A stretch of 64,000 nt of DNA from Paraburkholderia caffeinilytica (GTDB lineage Bacteria > Pseudomonadota > Gammaproteobacteria > Burkholderiales > Burkholderiaceae). The stretch spans positions 434,001-498,000 of the forward strand of contig NZ_CP031466.1 in the NCBI RefSeq assembly GCF_003368325.1, given 5' to 3'. Numbering within the stretch: the first letter of the stretch is position 1; every line of letters begins with the position of its first letter. The position numbers and the translations under genes are program-made. The notes below the pieces were generated by a model. It saw nothing but the letters and a program-made list of their open reading frames with translations. It was not told the origin of the DNA and did no database searches. Shown piece by piece: positions 8,170 to 16,877 of this stretch.

Positions 8170-9330
8170 TTAAAACGCAGCGGTGTAGATCGCCAACGCA
8201 TCGGCCCCAGTAACCTGCCGCGGGTTATTCACCAGAAGCCGTGTCTGCAACATTGCGTCGCTTGCCATCCGCTCGAGTCCGCTACGCTCGATGCCCACGT
8301 CGCGCAATCGAGCCGGAATCGCGGTCGCCGCGATCATCTGTTCGAGCCGTTCGATCAACGCCAGCGTCCTGCTTTCGGCACTGCCCGTCACGCCCGGCAC
8401 GATCACATCCGCAAGCTCGGCGTACAGATGCGCCGCCGCTTCTGCGTTGAACCGCAGCACGTGCGGCAGCACGAGTGCATTCGAAAGACCGTGCGGGACG
8501 TGATAAATGCCACCGATCGGATACGCGAGCGCATGCACCGCGGCCACCGGTGCATTGGCGAACGCCTGACCGGCGAACGCCGCGCCGAGCAGCATCGCTT
8601 CGCGCGCCGCGCGGTTCTGGCCGTTCTCGCATGCAGCCAACAGATTGCGCGACAGGAGTTCGAGCGCTTTCATCGCCAGCATGTCGGACACGGGGTTTTT
8701 CAAATGGGCTGACGTGTACGCCTCGATCGCGTGAACCATCGCGTCGATGCCGGTTGCCGCGGTCGTGGCAACCGGCAGCCCGAGCGTGAGCTCCGCGTCG
8801 AGAATCGCCAGATCGGCGACCAGTTGCGGCGCGACCACGCCCATCTTTTTCGCCTCGCCCACCGTCACGATCGACACGGCCGTGACTTCGGAGCCGGTGC
8901 CCGCGGTGGTCGGCATCTGCACGAGCGGCAGGCGCGACACCGTAACCTTGTTCACGCCGTACATGTCGACGAGCGCTTGTTGATCCTGCGGCGCCAGCAC
9001 GGCGATCAGCTTCGCCACGTCCATCGACGAACCGCCGCCGAGTCCCAGCACGATCTCCGCGCCGGCCTCGCGTGCGCGCGACGTCGCCTCGAGCACGATG
9101 TGCTCGGGCGGATCGGCGATCACGTCGTCGATCACGGTGGCATCCCAGCCGTGCGCCGCGAGATCGGCGAGCGCCGGATTCAGCAGGCCACTCTTGTGAA
9201 GAAAGCCATCCGTCACCACGCACAGGCGTGCGAGCGAAGGAAATTGCGCGCGCAACAAAGCGCCGAGACGGCAAGCCGCGCCAAACTCGACGACCATCGT
9301 CGGCACGGTTTGAAAGCGGAATGCGTTCAT
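8170..9330 (-). CDS. Iron-containing (group III) alcohol dehydrogenase
   Basis: The protein has 386 residues, usual for the family. The NAD(P)-binding region contains GGGSSMD (98-104) and PTTAGTGSE (140-148). The metal ligands are visible as D196 and H200 in GIDAMVHAIEAY, H266 in AVHALAYPIGG and H280 in HVPHG. The expected reaction is NAD(P)-dependent interconversion of a primary alcohol and an aldehyde in the cytoplasm; the substrate is not predictable. ATG 9330 follows AGGTAACACG. It is divergent from orbS across a 297-base region. Nothing links it functionally to the siderophore genes except proximity. Confidence 0.93.
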   Translation of the reverse strand: MNAFRFQTVPTMVVEFGAACRLGALLRAQFPSLARLCVVTDGFLHKSGLLNPALADLAAHGWDATVIDDVIADPPEHIVLEATSRAREAGAEIVLGLGGGSSMDVAKLIAVLAPQDQQALVDMYGVNKVTVSRLPLVQMPTTAGTGSEVTAVSIVTVGEAKKMGVVAPQLVADLAILDAELTLGLPVATTAATGIDAMVHAIEAYTSAHLKNPVSDMLAMKALELLSRNLLAACENGQNRAAREAMLLGAAFAGQAFANAPVAAVHALAYPIGGIYHVPHGLSNALVLPHVLRFNAEAAAHLYAELADVIVPGVTGSAESRTLALIERLEQMIAATAIPARLRDVGIERSGLERMASDAMLQTRLLVNNPRQVTGADALAIYTAAF

Positions 9331-9566
9331 CGTGTTACCTGCGAGTCAGCACTAGCCATTGATTACTCCAGCACGTTCAGTACGTCGACGTTCAGGATCC
9401 GGACTCCACAATCGCAGCCATCAGTTGTACCAGATTCGGATCGGTTTGCTTCGCTCTGCCAACGCCGGCGTCTGCTTCCACCTGCCCCTCGTTGGCCACG
9501 CAGCCCGCGCAAACCCAGTTCATCAGACAAATCTATCGAAAGTGTAAGGTTATTCCAAATCTTGAT

Positions 9567-9581
9567 TGAGAATGATTCGCG
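9567..9581 (+). promoter_or_regulatory. Fur-box-like site upstream of orbS
   Basis: TGAGAATGATTCGCG matches the 7-1-7 Fur pattern TGATAAT-N-ATTATCA at 10 of 14 positions (six of seven in the left arm). It lies 46 bases before the orbS start and overlaps a plausible TTGAGA -35 element. Fur repression of the sigma gene, with OrbS activating the rest, is the known logic for ornibactin-type loci; binding here is inferred. Confidence 0.65.
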
Positions 9582-9627
9582 TTTACGTTAGATTGGCGCT
9601 CTTCCTTGAGAAATGCGGAGCGAATCT

Positions 9628-10299
9628 ATGGCTGAGGTGCTCATCCGGCGAGAGCCTTCAACAGCGATACCGATGTCTGTTCTTGGCGCCGGTGCCGCCT
9701 GTCCTTCGGGTCCGCGGCGGGCGCACAGTCACTCTCGTTCAGTCGATTGGGAGAGGAGCACGCTGCTCGAGGTGCTGATCGCCAACCGGCCGATGCTCGT
9801 CAATCTGGCACGCGGCTTCGTGGGTTGCGCGAGTCTCGCGGAGGACGTGGTGCATGACGTCTTCATCAAGCTGGTCGACTTTCCGGATCAGGATGCCGTG
9901 CGGCAACCTGTGGCGTACGTGACCCGCATGGTGCGCAATGCATCGATCGACGCGTTCCGCCGCCAGAGCCTCGAAAACACCTATCACGCGGACGAAGACG
10001 ACGGCCTGCACGTGCCTTCGCCGGAGCCTTCGCCCGAGGCGGCGCTGCTCGTGCGCGACACGCTGCGGCACGTCTACAACGCGCTCGAGCAACTGCCGGC
10101 GCGCAGCCGCGCGGCGTTCGAGATGGTGCGCTTGCGCGAGGAAACGCTGCAAAGCACGGCGCGCGCGCTCGATGTCTCGCAAACGCTGGTGCATTTCATG
10201 GTGCGCGATGCCGAGAAGCATTGCGCCGATTGCCTCGACGCCCGCAATCGCGGCGTGAGCGGTCCCGCGTTCTGCAGCGGCCGCGCCCGTCGGCGGTAA
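9628..10299 (+). CDS. orbS: ECF sigma factor OrbS/PvdS type, siderophore master regulator
   Basis: The protein has 223 residues. Sigma region 2 covers LVNLARGFVGCASLAEDVV and the following YVTRMVRNASIDAFRR. Region 4 covers LEQLPARSRAAFEMVR through the helix-turn-helix LQSTARALDVSQTLVHFMV. The C-terminal tail is short and basic with three Cys (199, 202, 216) and His198, forming HCADC, a possible metal-sensing element. ATG 9628 is chosen because it follows GCGGAGCG at good spacing; ATG 9613 is an alternative. A Fur-like site lies just upstream. Three promoters in the window have the TAAA-N17-CGTC form expected for this sigma group. Its stop codon TAA is part of the first of them. No anti-sigma gene is adjacent, as in ornibactin loci. 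Confidence 0.93.
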   Translation: MAEVLIRREPSTAIPMSVLGAGAACPSGPRRAHSHSRSVDWERSTLLEVLIANRPMLVNLARGFVGCASLAEDVVHDVFIKLVDFPDQDAVRQPVAYVTRMVRNASIDAFRRQSLENTYHADEDDGLHVPSPEPSPEAALLVRDTLRHVYNALEQLPARSRAAFEMVRLREETLQSTARALDVSQTLVHFMVRDAEKHCADCLDARNRGVSGPAFCSGRARRR

Positions 10300-10321
10300 A
10301 AAAACGCGCGCATCAAACGTC
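10297..10321 (+). promoter_or_regulatory. OrbS-type promoter for the orbH operon
   Basis: TAAA (10297-10300) and CGTC (10318-10321) are separated by 17 bases, matching the PvdS/OrbS-type -35/-10 pattern and the two other promoters at this locus. The TAA of the -35 is the orbS stop codon. It is 108 bases upstream of orbH. Confidence 0.75.
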
Positions 10322-10429
10322 AATTGAGTAGATGCGGCGTGCGAGCGAGAGACCGCCGCCGCTGTTCCGGGATCGTTCATCAGCGGTCTGCTGAGGCATC
10401 CTGACCATTCATCGACTGAGCCATTCATC

Positions 10430-10687
10430 ATGACGCAAGCACACCACACGCCTTCCGCCGCAACCGGCGAGGCGGACGATCTCGTCTACACGGTCGTCAT
10501 CAACGACGAAGAGCAGTACTCGATCTGGCCGACCTTCCGCGCCGTGCCGGCAGGCTGGCGCGAAGTGGGCGTGCGCGGCCCGAAGGCCGACTGCCTGGCG
10601 CATATCGACACGGTGTGGACCGACATGCGTCCGGCCAGCTTGCGCCGCCACATGGACGAGGCCGCCGCGAAGGCGCGCGCAGCGTAA
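10430..10687 (+). CDS. orbH: MbtH-like NRPS accessory protein
   Basis: The 85-residue product shows the MbtH family core: [19 protein letters not shown], then [18 protein letters not shown] with the conserved Trp residues. MbtH proteins bind adenylation domains in the cytoplasm and are needed for their folding or activity. The partner here should be one or more of the four adenylation domains of the two NRPS proteins. It is the first gene of the orbH-G-C-D-fhuF-PBP operon behind an OrbS-type promoter and ends 53 bases before orbG. The length is normal, with a short nonconserved N-terminal tail. Confidence 0.95.
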   Translation: MTQAHHTPSAATGEADDLVYTVVINDEEQYSIWPTFRAVPAGWREVGVRGPKADCLAHIDTVWTDMRPASLRRHMDEAAAKARAA

Positions 10688-10740
10688 TCGGGCCGGCCCG
10701 GACACGCTCCGGGCGCATCGCTTCTGCAAGAGGAATTCGC

Positions 10741-11757
10741 ATGACCCTGCTTTCGATACCGTTGCCCACGCTCGCCGACTTGTCGATCGAGCCGGGACTG
10801 CCGACTGTCGTCTCGCCGCGTTCAGGCGCGGAGATTTCACTGGAAGAGGCGGTGACGCTGTTGCATGCGATCGCCGGCGACACGCTCGAACGGACTGGCG
10901 GCGTGCTGTTCACCGGCTTTCGCGTGGCCTCGATCGATGCCTTCCAACGCTTTGCCGGGTCGTTCGGGCATCCGTTGATCGGCTACGAATTCGCCTCGAC
11001 GCCGCGCAGCCAGGTGGAGGGCGCGGTGTACACGTCGACGGAATATCCGCCGCACCGCTCGATTCCTTTGCACAACGAGCAGTCGTACACGCGCGAATGG
11101 CCGCTGCGTATCTGGTTCCACTGCGCGCTCGCCGCGCGCTCGGGCGGCGCGACGCCGATTGCCGACAGCCGCGCGATCTATCGCACACTCGACCCGGCGC
11201 TCGTCGCGCGCTTTGCGAAACGGGAACTGCTGTACATACGCAACTTCGGGCAAGGACTCGATCTGCCGTGGCAACAGGCCTTCGGTTCGGACGACCCGGG
11301 CGTGGTCGAGCGGATTTGCCGCACGCGCGGCATCGAATGCGAATGGCGCGACAGTGACGACGGCGAACTGCTGCTGCGTACGCGCGAGCGTTGTCAGGCG
11401 GTGGCGCGCCATCCGCGCACCGGCGAGATGGTCTGGTTCAACCAGGCGAATCTGTTCCACCTCTCGTCGCTCGATGAAGACATGCAGGACGCGCTGATCG
11501 ATTCGGTCGGGCTTGAAAACGTGCCGCGCAACGTCTATTACGGCGACGGCGAGCCGCTCGAAGCCGATGCGCTCGCGGAGATTCGCGGCGTGCTCGATCA
11601 GCAGCGCGTCGTCTTCCCATGGCTGACGGGCGACGTGCTGATGCTCGACAACATGTTGACGGCGCACGCACGCGATCCGTTCGAAGGGCCGCGCAAAGTC
11701 GTTGTGGCGATGGCGCAGAGCTACAGCGAAGGCCAACAGCGGACGGCCGCGCAATGA
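10741..11757 (+). CDS. orbG: TauD/SyrP-like Fe(II)/2-oxoglutarate dioxygenase, aspartate beta-hydroxylase
   Basis: The protein has 338 residues and belongs to the TauD/TfdA fold in its SyrP-like branch. The iron-binding facial triad is visible as H111 and E113 in LHNEQSY and H309 in TAHARDPF, with the 2-oxoglutarate-binding Arg in EGPRKV. In ornibactin/malleobactin pathways this enzyme hydroxylates the beta carbon of Asp tethered to the NRPS carrier protein, giving a bidentate iron ligand. That fits the Asp-type pocket of the second adenylation domain here. ATG 10741 follows AAGAGGAATT. The last four bases overlap the orbC start (ATGA), so the two are translationally coupled. Confidence 0.9.
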   Translation: MTLLSIPLPTLADLSIEPGLPTVVSPRSGAEISLEEAVTLLHAIAGDTLERTGGVLFTGFRVASIDAFQRFAGSFGHPLIGYEFASTPRSQVEGAVYTSTEYPPHRSIPLHNEQSYTREWPLRIWFHCALAARSGGATPIADSRAIYRTLDPALVARFAKRELLYIRNFGQGLDLPWQQAFGSDDPGVVERICRTRGIECEWRDSDDGELLLRTRERCQAVARHPRTGEMVWFNQANLFHLSSLDEDMQDALIDSVGLENVPRNVYYGDGEPLEADALAEIRGVLDQQRVVFPWLTGDVLMLDNMLTAHARDPFEGPRKVVVAMAQSYSEGQQRTAAQ

Positions 11758-12632
11758 CGAAAACGCAGGGCGCGGCACTCGCGGCGCATTCGCTGACGGT
11801 CGGCTACCGCGATCATGTCGTGCTCCACGGTCTGAACCTGACCATCGCGGCCGGCCGCGTCACTGCATTGTGCGGACCGAACGGCTGTGGAAAAAGCACG
11901 ATGCTGCGCACGCTCGCCGGTTTGCAGCCGGCGCTCTCCGGCAACGTTGAAGTCGACGGCAAGCCGCTCGCTTCATACCGGCGACGCCACCTGGCGCGCA
12001 CGCTGACGATGCTCGCGCAATTCAACCAGATTCCGTCTGGGCTGACCGTACGCGAGTTGGTTGCGTATGGCCGCTATGCGTACGGTGGCTGGCTGCGCGG
12101 ACTGTCGCGCGCGGACCACGCGGCGATCGACGAAGCACTCGTCACCAGCGGTCTGGCCGACGACGCCGCGCGCGACGTCGCCGCGCTTTCAGGCGGCGAA
12201 CGCCAGCGAGCGTGGATCGCGATGGCGCTCGCGCAACAGGCGCCGATCGTGTTGCTCGACGAGCCGACCACCTACCTCGACATCCATCATCAGCTGGATA
12301 TTCTGCGCGAGTTGCGGCGCCTGAACCGCGAACGCGGTCTGACGATCGTCTGGGTGCTGCACGACCTGAACCAGGCGGCCGCCTACAGCGATGAAATCGT
12401 GCTGATGCGCGCGGGCCGCATCGTCGCCCACGGCTCGCCCGATGCGATGCTCGACCCGCAGCATCTGAACGAAACCTTCAGCGTGCCGATGCTCAAGATC
12501 GCACATCCGCAGACGGGCGCGCCGATGTGCGTGCCGGCTTACGAGGGCGACGCGGTGGAGAGTGCCGGCGTTGAATCCGACGATGAAGCAGTGAGCGATT
12601 CCGTATCCACCAGCAAGGACCTCGCCGCATGA
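11754..12632 (+). CDS. orbC: Ferric-siderophore ABC importer ATPase (FhuC/FepC type)
   Basis: The protein has 292 residues. Walker A is GPNGCGKST (41-49), the signature LSGGE is at 145-149, Walker B is VLLDEP (166-171) and the switch His follows in VLHDLN. The family energises inner-membrane import of ferric siderophores. It partners the fused permease encoded next and the periplasmic binding protein two genes on. Start and stop codons overlap on both sides (ATGA with orbG and ATGA with orbD). The last 30 residues are Ser/Asp/Glu-rich and variable. Confidence 0.95.
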   Translation: MTKTQGAALAAHSLTVGYRDHVVLHGLNLTIAAGRVTALCGPNGCGKSTMLRTLAGLQPALSGNVEVDGKPLASYRRRHLARTLTMLAQFNQIPSGLTVRELVAYGRYAYGGWLRGLSRADHAAIDEALVTSGLADDAARDVAALSGGERQRAWIAMALAQQAPIVLLDEPTTYLDIHHQLDILRELRRLNRERGLTIVWVLHDLNQAAAYSDEIVLMRAGRIVAHGSPDAMLDPQHLNETFSVPMLKIAHPQTGAPMCVPAYEGDAVESAGVESDDEAVSDSVSTSKDLAA

Positions 12633-14737
12633 CGACGCTCGCAGCGCGCAAACGCCTGCGCCGTCACGAGTCCTCAATCGATGATTGGCGTGCACCGGTG
12701 ACAAGCCGCGCAGGGATGATCGGCGGCGCGCTCGTCGCATTGATCGTCGTGGTGGCCGCCATGCGCCTCGCGCCCGGCTTTCGCACGTGGCTCGCCGCGC
12801 CTGCGGGCAGCGATGCGGCGCAACTCGCCGGCATTCTGTTGTTCGACCTGAGCGCGCCACGCATCCTGGCGGCGTTGGTCGCAGGCGGCTGCCTTGCTGT
12901 GGCAGGGACGTTGTTCCAGTCGTTGACGCGCAATCCGCTGGCTTCCCCCGATCTGCTCGGCATTACCGGTGGCGCGCAACTCGGCTTGCTCGCCGCGATG
13001 CTGGTGCCGTCGCTGGCGGGTGTGGCGTCGGTGCCGCTGCTGTTCGTCTGCGGTCTCGCTGCCGCTGCATGCGTGGCCGCCGCGGCGGGCGGCTGGCGCG
13101 CGACGCCGTTGCGGCTCGTGCTTGCCGGCAGCGTGTGCATGCTGCTGTTCTCCGCGCTCACCACGCTGATTCTCGCGTTCTTCGAGCAAAGCATTGTGGG
13201 CGTGTCGCTGTGGGCGAGCGGCAGTCTCTATCAGCCTGGCGCCTCGGGTCTGAAGATCGCGGCCGCCTGGCTCGTGTTGCCGCTCATCGCGTTGCCGTTC
13301 GTGATCCGTCCGCTCGACCCGCTCGCGCTCGGCGACGACGCTGCCGCGGCGGCCGGCGTGCGCGTCGACGCGACGCGGCTCGCGGCGATGGTGGTGGCAG
13401 TCGGTTTCGCGAGCGTGGCGGTAAGCGTGGCGGGACCGCTGTCGTATGTCGGTTTGATCGCGCCGAATCTGTTGCGGCAGGCGCGCAGTGCAAAGGCCTC
13501 GCGTCTGGCCGTGCTGGTGCCGTTGTCCGCGTTGGTGGGTGGCGCGCTCGTGCTCGTTACCGATAGCGCGGTGCAGGCGCTCGATCTCGACGCGACGCTG
13601 TCGACCGGTGTGGCGATCGCTTTTGTCGGCACGCCTTTGATGCTGGCGATGATTCGCAGCGGCGCGGCGTGGTCGGGCGCGCTGCATGCCGGGCAGGATC
13701 GTCCCGCCGTGCGCGCCGGGACACGCTTTGTGCGGATGCTCGATGCGTGGCCGTGGCCGCTGACGGCCACGATTCTGGCGATGTTCGGCATCCTGATCGT
13801 CTGCGCGGGGGCATCGTTCGGCCCGGCCACGATCGGCTGGCATCGCTGGCTGGCCGTGCTCGATCAGCGCGACGAACTCGCGCGCATGCTGCTGGACCTG
13901 CGCCTGCCGCGGCTCATCTGCGCGTTGCTGGCGGGGGCTTTGCTGGCGGCGAGCGGGGTGTTGATGCAGAGCATCGTGCGCAATCCGCTTGCCGGGCCGG
14001 AAGTGCTCGGCGTGACGCAAGGCGCGGGCCTCGCCACGCTCGCGGCGCTCGTCGCGTGGCCGCTCGCCGGACATTCGACGCTGGCTGTCGCCTCGCTCGC
14101 CGGCGGTGGCATCACGTTGGCACTCACGCTATTGCTCAATCGACGGCACCGCTATGCGCCGCTCGCGGTGGCGCTGACAGGCATCGTGATCGGCACGCTA
14201 TGGACCACGCTTTCGCAGTGGCTCATCACGCAGCAAAGCGTGCAACCCGCGCGTTTCGTGGTGTGGCTGGTTGGCGGCACCTACGGACGCAGTTGGGGCG
14301 AAGTGACGACGCTGTTGCCGTGGTGCGTGCTGGCGGTACCCGTGTTTGCGCTGCTCGCGCGGCCGCTCGATCTCCTTGCATTAGGCGACGACCAGGCGGC
14401 GGCGCTCGGCTTACCCATCGGCGTGCTGCGTCCGCTGGTGCTGACCGTGGCGACGCTGGCGGCCTGCGCCGCGGTGGCCGCGGTCGGGCCGGTGGGCTTT
14501 ATCGGCTTGATGGCGCCGCATCTTGCGTCGATGCTGGGAGCGCGGGCGCATCGCACGCGTCTGTGGCTCGCGGCCGCATGCGGTGCACTGGTATTGGTGG
14601 TCGCCGATATCGCAGCTCGCACGCTGCTGGCGCCGCGCGAAATTCCGGCGGGCGTGCTGACCGCGTTGATCGGCGCGCCCTATCTGCTTGCGCTGCTGAT
14701 CGTGGAGGCTCGACGCGAGAAGCGGGGCAAGCGGTGA
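12629..14737 (+). CDS. orbD: Ferric-siderophore ABC importer permease, FhuB-like fused dimer
   Basis: The 702-residue length is about twice a normal FecCD permease because two homologous halves are fused, as in FhuB. Each half has around ten membrane helices and its own FecCD landmarks: NPLASPDLLGITGGAQ in the first half and NPLAGPEVLGVTQGAG in the second. The coupling-loop regions are LGDDAAAAAG and LGDDQAAALG. It forms the whole inner-membrane channel with the OrbC ATPase. ATG 12629 follows AAGGACCTCGCC and overlaps the orbC stop. The stop TGA overlaps the next start (TGATG). Confidence 0.95.
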   Translation: MTTLAARKRLRRHESSIDDWRAPVTSRAGMIGGALVALIVVVAAMRLAPGFRTWLAAPAGSDAAQLAGILLFDLSAPRILAALVAGGCLAVAGTLFQSLTRNPLASPDLLGITGGAQLGLLAAMLVPSLAGVASVPLLFVCGLAAAACVAAAAGGWRATPLRLVLAGSVCMLLFSALTTLILAFFEQSIVGVSLWASGSLYQPGASGLKIAAAWLVLPLIALPFVIRPLDPLALGDDAAAAAGVRVDATRLAAMVVAVGFASVAVSVAGPLSYVGLIAPNLLRQARSAKASRLAVLVPLSALVGGALVLVTDSAVQALDLDATLSTGVAIAFVGTPLMLAMIRSGAAWSGALHAGQDRPAVRAGTRFVRMLDAWPWPLTATILAMFGILIVCAGASFGPATIGWHRWLAVLDQRDELARMLLDLRLPRLICALLAGALLAASGVLMQSIVRNPLAGPEVLGVTQGAGLATLAALVAWPLAGHSTLAVASLAGGGITLALTLLLNRRHRYAPLAVALTGIVIGTLWTTLSQWLITQQSVQPARFVVWLVGGTYGRSWGEVTTLLPWCVLAVPVFALLARPLDLLALGDDQAAALGLPIGVLRPLVLTVATLAACAAVAAVGPVGFIGLMAPHLASMLGARAHRTRLWLAAACGALVLVVADIAARTLLAPREIPAGVLTALIGAPYLLALLIVEARREKRGKR

Positions 14738-15576
14738 TGGGACAACGAGGTCATGCGTCGTCGATCGCGAGTAGTCACGAGGCGAGCGCGCAGTGTTTCG
14801 CGGACTTCGCGCCGCACCCGATCGCGCACTATCTGGAGCATGTCTGGCTCGGCACGCCTGATGCCGGCGACGAACCCACGTTAGCAGCGGACGAAACCGG
14901 CAAGCCGGCCGTCATCGCCGTAGCGGAGTTGACGCACTACCGCGCCGACCTGCTCGATGCGATGGTCACGCTCTACGGCGGCCAGCACGAAGCGCATGCG
15001 CGTGCGCTGCTTTCGCAATGGAGCAAGTACTACTTCGGTTTCGCGGCCACCGCAGGTTTTGTGGCTGCGGCGGTGTTGGGCCGTCCTCTCGATTTGTCGA
15101 TGGAAAGGACCCGCGTCGTGTTGCGAGGCGGTCTGCCTGTTGCGCTCTATTTCCCTCAGGATGCGTTGCAACCGCCTGCAAAAGCGCCGGCATGCCGCTA
15201 CGCGCCCCTCGTCGATCATCTGAACGCGGTGATCGAGACGCTCAGTGCGATGACGAAAATCGCGCCGCGCGTGTTGTGGAGCAACGCCGGCAATCTGCTG
15301 GATTATCTGTTCGAACAATGCGCGCCGCAGTGCGATCTAACCGACGACGCCGCCTGGCTCTTCGGCCCGCTCGCCGCCGATGGCGAGGCGAATCCTCTGC
15401 GCATGCCGGTGCGTCCTGCCACACCGCGCGCCGCGAGCTTACCGAATCCGTTTAGCGCACGGCGCGTGTGCTGCGTACGTTATGAAATTCCTGGAGAGAC
15501 GCGACTGTGTGGACGCTGCCCCTTGCTGTTGACGATGAGCGATGCGGAAATCGCTTTACAGGACGCTTCGCGTTGA
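14737..15576 (+). CDS. orbF: FhuF-like ferric-siderophore reductase
   Basis: The 279-residue cytoplasmic protein has the FhuF-type C-terminal iron-sulfur motif CC-x11-C-x2-C ([17 protein letters not shown]), close to the CC-x10-C-x2-C of FhuF that holds a [2Fe-2S] cluster. The N-terminal 200 residues form the FhuF domain. Its role is reductive release of iron from the imported siderophore. ATG 14737 shares one base with the orbD stop (TGATG). The stop overlaps the TTG start of the next gene. The symbol follows ornibactin nomenclature; the identification rests on the Cys motif and the context. Confidence 0.88.
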   Translation: MGQRGHASSIASSHEASAQCFADFAPHPIAHYLEHVWLGTPDAGDEPTLAADETGKPAVIAVAELTHYRADLLDAMVTLYGGQHEAHARALLSQWSKYYFGFAATAGFVAAAVLGRPLDLSMERTRVVLRGGLPVALYFPQDALQPPAKAPACRYAPLVDHLNAVIETLSAMTKIAPRVLWSNAGNLLDYLFEQCAPQCDLTDDAAWLFGPLAADGEANPLRMPVRPATPRAASLPNPFSARRVCCVRYEIPGETRLCGRCPLLLTMSDAEIALQDASR

Positions 15577-16742
15577 CGCGCCGCGCGAGCAAAGCGCGGC
15601 AGCTCAAGCGGATTTGTGCCGCCACGGCGGTCGCGGTCGCACTGCTCGCCAACGCTGATGCGTTCGCGCAGGGTGGCGCTGACGATGCAACGGCCGTGAC
15701 ACACGCAAGCCGCGCCATCAAGGCAGCAGTCGCGAACAACGCAAGTAGCGCAACTGGCCTTACTCGCGCAAACGGCGAAAGCAGCGCCACTGGCGAAGCC
15801 AGGGCGATCCGCATTGGCACGCAAACGCAGCCGGCCTGCACATCGCTCGCCGACAACCCGAGCGTCTCGCAAGCAAGCCCTTCGTTGCCCGCGCGGCCGA
15901 AGCGCATCGTCGTGCTCGAATTCATGTTTGCCGAAGACCTCGCCGCGCTCGGCATCACGCCGGTCGGCATGGCGGATCCCGCGTACTACCCGGTGTGGAT
16001 CGGTTATGACGAGGCGCGCCTCGCCTCGGTACCGGATATCGGCACGCGCCAGGAGCCGAGCCTCGAGGCGATCGCGGCGGCCAAACCGGATCTGATCCTC
16101 GGCGTCGGCCTGCGCCATGCGCCGATCTTTGCGGCGCTCGAACGAATCGCCCCCACCGTGCTGTTCAAATACGGCCCGAACTTCACCGAAGACGGCGCCC
16201 GCGTGACCCAACTCGATTGGGGCCGAAAAATTCTCCGCACCATCGGCTGTCTGACTGACCGCGAGACGGCGGCGCGTGCGATCGAGGCCACGGTCGACGC
16301 GGGCTTTGCGCGCGACGCGCAACGTCTCGCGCAAGCCGGGCGCCGAGGCGAGCAGGTTGCATGGTTGCAGGAGCTGGGACTGCCCGACCGTTACTGGGCA
16401 TTTACCGGCAACAGCACGGCAGCCGGCGTCGCGCACGCGCTCGGTCTCGACTTGTGGCCCGCGGAGCCGACGCGGGAAGGCACGTCCTATGTCACGTCGG
16501 AAGATTTGTTGAAGAAGCCGAACCTCACCGTCTTGTTCGTCAGCGCGACCGAACCCGGTGTGCCGCTCGCCACCAAACTCGATTCGCCGATCTGGCGTTT
16601 CGTGCCGGCCCGCAGCGCGGGGCGTGTGGGTCTCGTCGAACGGAATATCTGGGGATTTGGCGGGCCGATGTCCGCGCTGCGGATGGCCGATACGATGACG
16701 GAGAAGCTTCTTTCGCTGCCCGTGCCTGCCGCGGGAAAGTAG
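15573..16742 (+). CDS. orbB: Periplasmic ferric-siderophore-binding protein (FhuD/BtuF-like)
   Basis: This is a periplasmic binding protein of the type III (FhuD/FepB) fold, about 389 residues. It starts with a basic stretch and a signal peptide ending in ANADAFAQ. Residues about 30-105 are an unusually long Ala/Ser/Thr-rich linker before the first lobe at [19 protein letters not shown]. The family region [16 protein letters not shown] is present. The start is taken as TTG 15573 because it overlaps the fhuF stop as TTGA and follows AGGACGC; an ORF extension to 15507 would overlap fhuF by 70 bases. It delivers the ferric siderophore to OrbD/OrbC. It is the last gene of the operon. Confidence 0.9.
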   Translation: MTRRASKARQLKRICAATAVAVALLANADAFAQGGADDATAVTHASRAIKAAVANNASSATGLTRANGESSATGEARAIRIGTQTQPACTSLADNPSVSQASPSLPARPKRIVVLEFMFAEDLAALGITPVGMADPAYYPVWIGYDEARLASVPDIGTRQEPSLEAIAAAKPDLILGVGLRHAPIFAALERIAPTVLFKYGPNFTEDGARVTQLDWGRKILRTIGCLTDRETAARAIEATVDAGFARDAQRLAQAGRRGEQVAWLQELGLPDRYWAFTGNSTAAGVAHALGLDLWPAEPTREGTSYVTSEDLLKKPNLTVLFVSATEPGVPLATKLDSPIWRFVPARSAGRVGLVERNIWGFGGPMSALRMADTMTEKLLSLPVPAAGK

Positions 16743-16828
16743 CCGGATACAACGGCGGGTACAAGCGCATGGGCGCGACTCGGAGGACTTCATCTGTCTC
16801 GCCGTCCGCCGGATGTTCAACCCACTGC

Positions 16829-16858
16829 GCCGGGCGTGCGGTAAAACACGCCCGGCGT
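16829..16858. terminator. Hairpin between convergent orbB and orbE
   Basis: An 11-bp perfect stem CGCCGGGCGTG/CACGCCCGGCG encloses an eight-base loop (CGGTAAAA). It sits between the two convergent genes, 86 bases after the orbB stop and 20 bases before the orbE end, so it can serve both directions. The T-tract is short. Confidence 0.7.
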
Positions 16859-16877
16859 TGATTTCAGCTAGCCCAAC

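Noticed and set aside
12674..14074. 466-residue minus-strand ORF opposite orbD
   Set aside because: Antisense to a membrane protein gene; composition rich in Arg/His/Gln without family features.
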